A DNA stretch of 8,872 nucleotides from Actinomycetes bacterium (GTDB taxonomy: Bacteria; Actinomycetota; Acidimicrobiia; Acidimicrobiales; Palsa-688), in NCBI GenBank assembly GCA_021815935.1, contig JAKAZH010000066.1, forward strand, positions 1 through 8,872, read 5' to 3'. Numbering within the stretch: position 1 is the stretch's first letter; each line of letters begins with the position of its first letter. The position numbers and the translations under genes were made by a program. Positions 6,417 through 8,872 of this stretch are shown here, piece after piece. The notes beneath the pieces were generated by a model. It searched no databases, was not told the DNA's origin, and saw only the letters and a list, made by a program, of their open reading frames with translations.

Positions 6417-7325
6417 GTGTCTGAGATAGGTTTCGACGGAAAAGTTGCGATAGTCACCGGCGCCGGTGGAGGACTCGGGCGCGAGCACGCCCTGCTTCTC
6501 GCCGCTAGAGGTGCCAGGGTGCTGGTCAACGACGTAGGCGGATCCGTAAACGGCGAAGGCTCCGACAAAGGGCCCGCCGACCATGTCGTTGCGGAGATCG
6601 TCGATGCCGGCGGTGAAGCCGTAGCTGACAGTAACAGTGTCGCGACCGCCGAGGGGGGCGCGGCGATCGTAGAGCATGCCGTCGAAGCGTTCGGACGGAT
6701 CGACATCGTCGTCAACAATGCTGGCATCCTACGTGACAAAACTTTCCACAATCTGACACCGGAGCTGCTGGAACCGGTACTCGACGTGCACCTGAAGGGT
6801 GCGTTCTACGTGACGCAGCCGGCCTGGGTGAGGATGCGCGAGCAGGGCTACGGGCGGGTCGTCAGCACGACGTCGCAATCGGGGGTACTCGGCAATTTCG
6901 GCCAGGCGAACTACGGGGCGGCGAAGATGGGCCTCGTCGGCTTCACCCGGGTGTTGGCGCAAGAAGGCGCCAAGTACAACATCAAGGTCAACGCCATCGC
7001 ACCTCTCGCAAGGACGCGCATGACCGAGGACCTCATGGGGGATGCCGTGAAGAAGCTGCGCCCCGAGCTGGTGTCTCCGGTCGTGGCGTGGCTCGCAAGC
7101 GAGGAGTGCTCCGTCACCGGAGAGGTGTTCACTGTCGCAGCGGGGCGGGTAGGGAGGTTCTTCGTTGGCATGACGGCCGGCTACTTCAATCCGGCGCTCA
7201 GCGTCGAGGACGTGCGCGACCACCTCGACGAGATCCGCGACGAGACCGGGTACCTCGTGCCGGCAAACGCCGGCGAGGAGACGAAGTTCCTCTTCGACAT
7301 GGTTTCCAGCTTCGAGGCGGGGTAA
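6417..7325 (+). CDS. SDR oxidoreductase, 17beta-HSD4 / (3R)-hydroxyacyl-CoA dehydrogenase type
   Basis: This 302-residue short-chain dehydrogenase has the nucleotide motif VTGAGGGLGRE (13-23), the extended insert VNDVGGSVNGEGSDKGPAD (37-55) typical of the dehydrogenase domain of peroxisomal MFE-2/HSD17B4, NNAGILRDK (100-108), and a catalytic triad S153, Y166 and K170 in NYGAAK. The C-terminal part after residue 240 (GRFFVGMTAGYFNP) also follows that subgroup. The family oxidises (3R)-hydroxyacyl-CoA or 17-hydroxysteroid substrates with NAD(P); mycobacterial members act in beta-oxidation-like or steroid side-chain degradation. No hydratase or SCP2 domain is fused, so it is a single-domain enzyme. 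The neighbours do not give the substrate. The GTG start at 6417 is chosen because it sits just after a -10 box and gives the standard N-terminus. Confidence 0.85.
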   Translation: MSEIGFDGKVAIVTGAGGGLGREHALLLAARGARVLVNDVGGSVNGEGSDKGPADHVVAEIVDAGGEAVADSNSVATAEGGAAIVEHAVEAFGRIDIVVNNAGILRDKTFHNLTPELLEPVLDVHLKGAFYVTQPAWVRMREQGYGRVVSTTSQSGVLGNFGQANYGAAKMGLVGFTRVLAQEGAKYNIKVNAIAPLARTRMTEDLMGDAVKKLRPELVSPVVAWLASEECSVTGEVFTVAAGRVGRFFVGMTAGYFNPALSVEDVRDHLDEIRDETGYLVPANAGEETKFLFDMVSSFEAG

Positions 7326-7389
7326 GGGACCAGGGGCCGGGTTGGGTTCTACGAGCCGAATTCGTCCGTGTCGTCATTCAGCGCTTGTA

Positions 7390-7411
7390 GTAGTACCGAC
7401 GGTGCTACCAT
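7390..7411 (+). promoter_or_regulatory. Toxin-antitoxin promoter and probable autoregulatory operator
   Basis: GTAGTACCG (7390-7398) and CGGTGCTAC (7400-7408) form an inverted repeat around A7399 with one mismatched pair out of nine. It overlaps an extended -10, TGCTACCAT (7403-7411). Antitoxin or toxin-antitoxin complex binding here would block RNA polymerase, the usual autorepression for this class. The expected transcription start, about 7 nt after the -10, falls on the GTG at 7418. Confidence 0.55.
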
Positions 7412-7681
7412 GTGGGTGTGGCTGTGGTGAAGCGATCCGTCTCCATCGATGCTGAAGTCGCGGCGGCAGCTGAAGCCGCGGCCAGCGAGGACGGGGTGCC
7501 CTTCAGCGCCTGGCTGTCCGAGGCGGCTCGTCGGCAGCTTCTCGTACGCGAGGGTCTGCGTGGAGTCGCCGAGTGGGAGACCGACGCTGGTCCTCTCTCG
7601 GCAGATGAACTGGCCGCGGGAGAGGTCTTGCTCGATCGTCTGCTCTCGGGCGCCCTTCACGAGGCGACGCGAACGGCATGA
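7412..7681 (+). CDS. Ribbon-helix-helix antitoxin (VapB-like)
   Basis: This small protein (89 residues from the first GTG) has an N-terminal ribbon-helix-helix DNA-binding fold: strand VKRSVSI, helix DAEVAAAAEAAASEDG, then PFSAWLSEAARRQLL. An acidic C-terminal tail (EWETDAGPLSADELAAGE) is suited to wrapping the toxin. GTG codons at 7412, 7418, 7424 and 7427 are all in frame; 7418 (MAVVKRS) is my preferred start because it is where a transcript from the extended -10 would begin. The stop overlaps the toxin ATG as ATGA. Its role would be neutralising the PIN toxin next to it and repressing the operon through the palindrome at 7390-7408. Confidence 0.75.
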   Translation: MGVAVVKRSVSIDAEVAAAAEAAASEDGVPFSAWLSEAARRQLLVREGLRGVAEWETDAGPLSADELAAGEVLLDRLLSGALHEATRTA

Positions 7682-8064
7682 GCAGTGACGGGCTGACCTA
7701 CGACACGGGGGCGCTGGTGGCCGCCGAGCGCGATGACCGGATCATGTGGTCACTGCATCGCGCTGCCCTCCGACGAGGCTTGCCCCCTACGGTGCCGGCC
7801 GCCGTGCTCGCCGAGGGCTGGCGAGGCGGTCCGCAAGCGAAGCTGTCCAGGCTGTTGAAGGGCTGTGACGTCGAGGATCTCACCAAGACCCAGGCCCGAG
7901 CAGTCGGCGCCCTGGCCGCTCGGGCACGCCACGATGACATCGTCGATGTGTCCGCGGTCGAGGGTGCCCTCCGCCGCAACCACGCGGTGGTCACATCGAA
8001 CCCTAGCCACATCCGCAAGGTCGCCGCCGCTGCAGGCGCCAACCTCACCATCCACAGCGTCTGA
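7678..8064 (+). CDS. vapC: PIN-domain toxin, VapC-like ribonuclease
   Basis: This 128-residue protein spans a whole PIN domain. Acidic positions expected for Mg-dependent RNase activity are D9 in TYDTGAL, E46 in AVLAEGW, and D87/D90 in RHDDIVDVSAVEGALRR. The closing VVTSNPSHI (104-112) corresponds to the VVTSDP signature of this family, here with N108 instead of the usual fourth Asp. VapC toxins cleave tRNA or rRNA and arrest growth when the labile antitoxin is lost; the target cannot be predicted from sequence. The ATG overlaps the antitoxin TGA by the 4-nt ATGA arrangement, typical of translational coupling. It appears intact. Confidence 0.8.
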   Translation: MSSDGLTYDTGALVAAERDDRIMWSLHRAALRRGLPPTVPAAVLAEGWRGGPQAKLSRLLKGCDVEDLTKTQARAVGALAARARHDDIVDVSAVEGALRRNHAVVTSNPSHIRKVAAAAGANLTIHSV

Positions 8065-8211
8065 CGTCTCGGGCGACGGGGACTGGAGGACCGGGCTCAG
8101 CGTCGCCTCGCCGGGACAGGCGCCGAACTTACGAACCGCTTGGCGGCCCTTGCCGAGCAGGTAGTGGCCGAGGTGCAACGAGAGCTAGGAGCAGAACGTG
8201 GTCGCCAGTAA
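8065..8211 (+). other. Weak in-frame ORF tail after the toxin stop; possible gene remnant
   Basis: After the toxin TGA the same frame stays open for 48 codons to a TAA at 8209-8211. The last part (LTNRLAALAEQVVAEVQREL) reads like a charged amphipathic helix, such as a protein C-terminus, but there is no ATG, no ribosome site, and third-position G/C is only about half. It may be the end of a gene broken by insertion of the neighbouring element, or a chance open frame. Confidence 0.2.
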
Positions 8212-8480
8212 GCACGTCCCCACTCCAGCTTTGCCAAATGACGACGACCGGGTGAAGCCGAAGAGTGACATCCGTTGCAGCCGAGTGAGCGATAGTGAGC
8301 GCCACTCATGCCGCACCCCTTCTCGGGGTTCCCTTGCGGGTTCTGGCCTCACCGGGCGCGGCCTTCGGAGACTGCGAAGGTCTTACGCTCCCTCCTGCGG
8401 TGTCGGATGGTCCGACATCAGAGCCGAGTCCCCTACCGCTACCGGTAGGACTGCTGGGCTTCGGGGCCGCAGCTCCAACT
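8212..8480 (-). ncRNA. Candidate omegaRNA region / right end of a TnpB element (overlaps tnpB 3' end)
   Basis: In TnpB elements the guide RNA (omegaRNA) is made from the 3' end of tnpB and the sequence just beyond it, on the same strand. Here that zone holds a cluster of inverted repeats: GCAGCTC/GAGCTGC (8469-8475, 8481-8487), AGTC..CCTACC/GGTAGGACT with a 2-nt bulge (8427-8452), the perfect TGTCGGA/TCCGACA with a 3-nt loop (8401-8417), ACCCC/GGGGT (8315-8329), and GAGTG/CACTC around the tnpB stop (8283-8307). This is consistent with a structured RNA, but the exact ends and the element boundary are not visible. Confidence 0.35.
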
Positions 8481-8872
8481 GAGCTGCAACTGGCAATGTC
8501 CGGCCAGTCGCGGAGGTTCTTTGCCGCGTTGACATCCCGGTCGACCAGCTCGCCGGTCAACGCACAGATGAGTTGTTCGGCGAGCTTGTCCGGCTCGATC
8601 AACCGACACCCACACGAGTGATGGATTCTTGATGAGGCGAACCAACGGTCAGCGACCGCCAAGGTGGTTCCTCTCCACGCCGTCTTGTAGGTGAGCTGTG
8701 GCCTGATCTGGCCGAGTGCAGCGTCAGACACGGAACGCCGGAATGCCCGACGACCCATGCTCATTTTTCATGGCGGCGAGGTCGAGGTCTTCGATGACCA
8801 CCTCGCTGTAGGTGTCCACCACCATGGTGGTGAGCTGGTGGGATGCCTGCTTGCGCAGGGAGACGCATCTGC
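8306..8872 (-). pseudogene. tnpB: tnpB (IS605/IS607 OrfB family), 3' part, frameshifted; 5' end outside window
   Basis: Reading the minus strand from the window edge, one frame gives RKQASHQLTTMVVDTYSEVV then IEDLDLAAM, with the RuvC-II glutamate in the IEDL motif. At the A5 run (8764-8768) that frame continues only to a TGA at 8724-8726. The homologous protein goes on one nucleotide out of phase: SMGRRAFRRSVSDAALGQIR, LTYKTAWRGTTLAVADRWFA, a zinc-finger-like part SSRIHHSCGCRLIEPDKLAE, and DRDVNAAKNLRDWP with the RuvC-III aspartate. The tail after residue 90 is low-complexity and ends in GEARTRKGTPRRGAA. TnpB is an RNA-guided endonuclease of insertion elements. One extra A explains the break, so this is a recent inactivation or a sequencing error in a homopolymer. 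The N-terminal half lies outside the window. Confidence 0.75.

Noticed and set aside
7326..7389. Terminator after the SDR gene
   Set aside because: No inverted repeat of useful length and no T run is visible in the gap.
4257..8064. A single biosynthetic or defence system joining methyltransferase, flavoprotein, SDR and toxin-antitoxin
   Set aside because: Separate promoter-like sequences precede the SDR and the toxin-antitoxin pair, and each unit is a familiar family on its own; nothing in the sequence ties them together beyond proximity.
8295..8621. Plus-strand open frame of 108 codons over the tnpB 3' end
   Set aside because: It is antisense to conserved TnpB motifs (DRDVNAAKNLRDWP) and has no features of its own.

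Overview
This is a high-GC window with a strong G/C third-position bias, GTG starts, and several start codons sitting about 7-8 nt downstream of a -10 box (leaderless layout). With 10-methyl fatty acid genes, a 17beta-HSD4-like SDR and a VapBC-type toxin-antitoxin pair, it points to a chromosomal segment of an actinobacterium (Actinomycetota). The genus cannot be fixed from the sequence.

Layout. (1) 1-147: the last 48 codons of an unrecognised plus-strand gene. (2) 174-2975, minus strand: an intact two-gene operon. An FAD-binding oxidoreductase (TmsA/BfaA type) is followed after 39 bp by a cyclopropane-synthase-like SAM methyltransferase (TmsB/BfaB/UfaA1 type). By family knowledge, the methyltransferase adds a methylene group to C10 of an oleoyl chain and the reductase converts it to 10-methylstearate (tuberculostearate type). 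(3) 2976-4256: about 1.3 kb with no intact gene. It holds three tandem 47-bp palindrome-bearing repeats (3327-3467), a minus-strand gene remnant whose coding signal jumps between frames (3575-4086), and a small repeat cluster built on AGGCAAC (4106-4214). (4) 4257-6371, plus strand: a class I SAM methyltransferase and a geranylgeranyl-reductase-family flavoprotein that abut with no gap, behind a probable leaderless promoter. (5) 6417-7325: an SDR of the 17beta-HSD4/(3R)-hydroxyacyl-CoA dehydrogenase type with its own leaderless-type promoter. (6) 7412-8064: a ribbon-helix-helix antitoxin and PIN toxin pair overlapping by ATGA, with an imperfect palindrome over the -10. (7) 8065-8872: a weak ORF tail, then the 3' part of a TnpB (IS605/IS607 OrfB family) gene on the minus strand. 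It runs off the window, is frameshifted at an A5 run, and is followed by a hairpin-rich 3' end that could encode an omegaRNA.

The lipid operon, the methyltransferase/GGR pair and the SDR all fit membrane-lipid or isoprenoid metabolism, but only the two tms-like genes have a clear shared product. I did not find a convincing new defence or biosynthetic system. The least explained parts are the 3.3-4.25 kb gap (repeat array, decayed gene, micro-repeats) and the tnpB 3' end.
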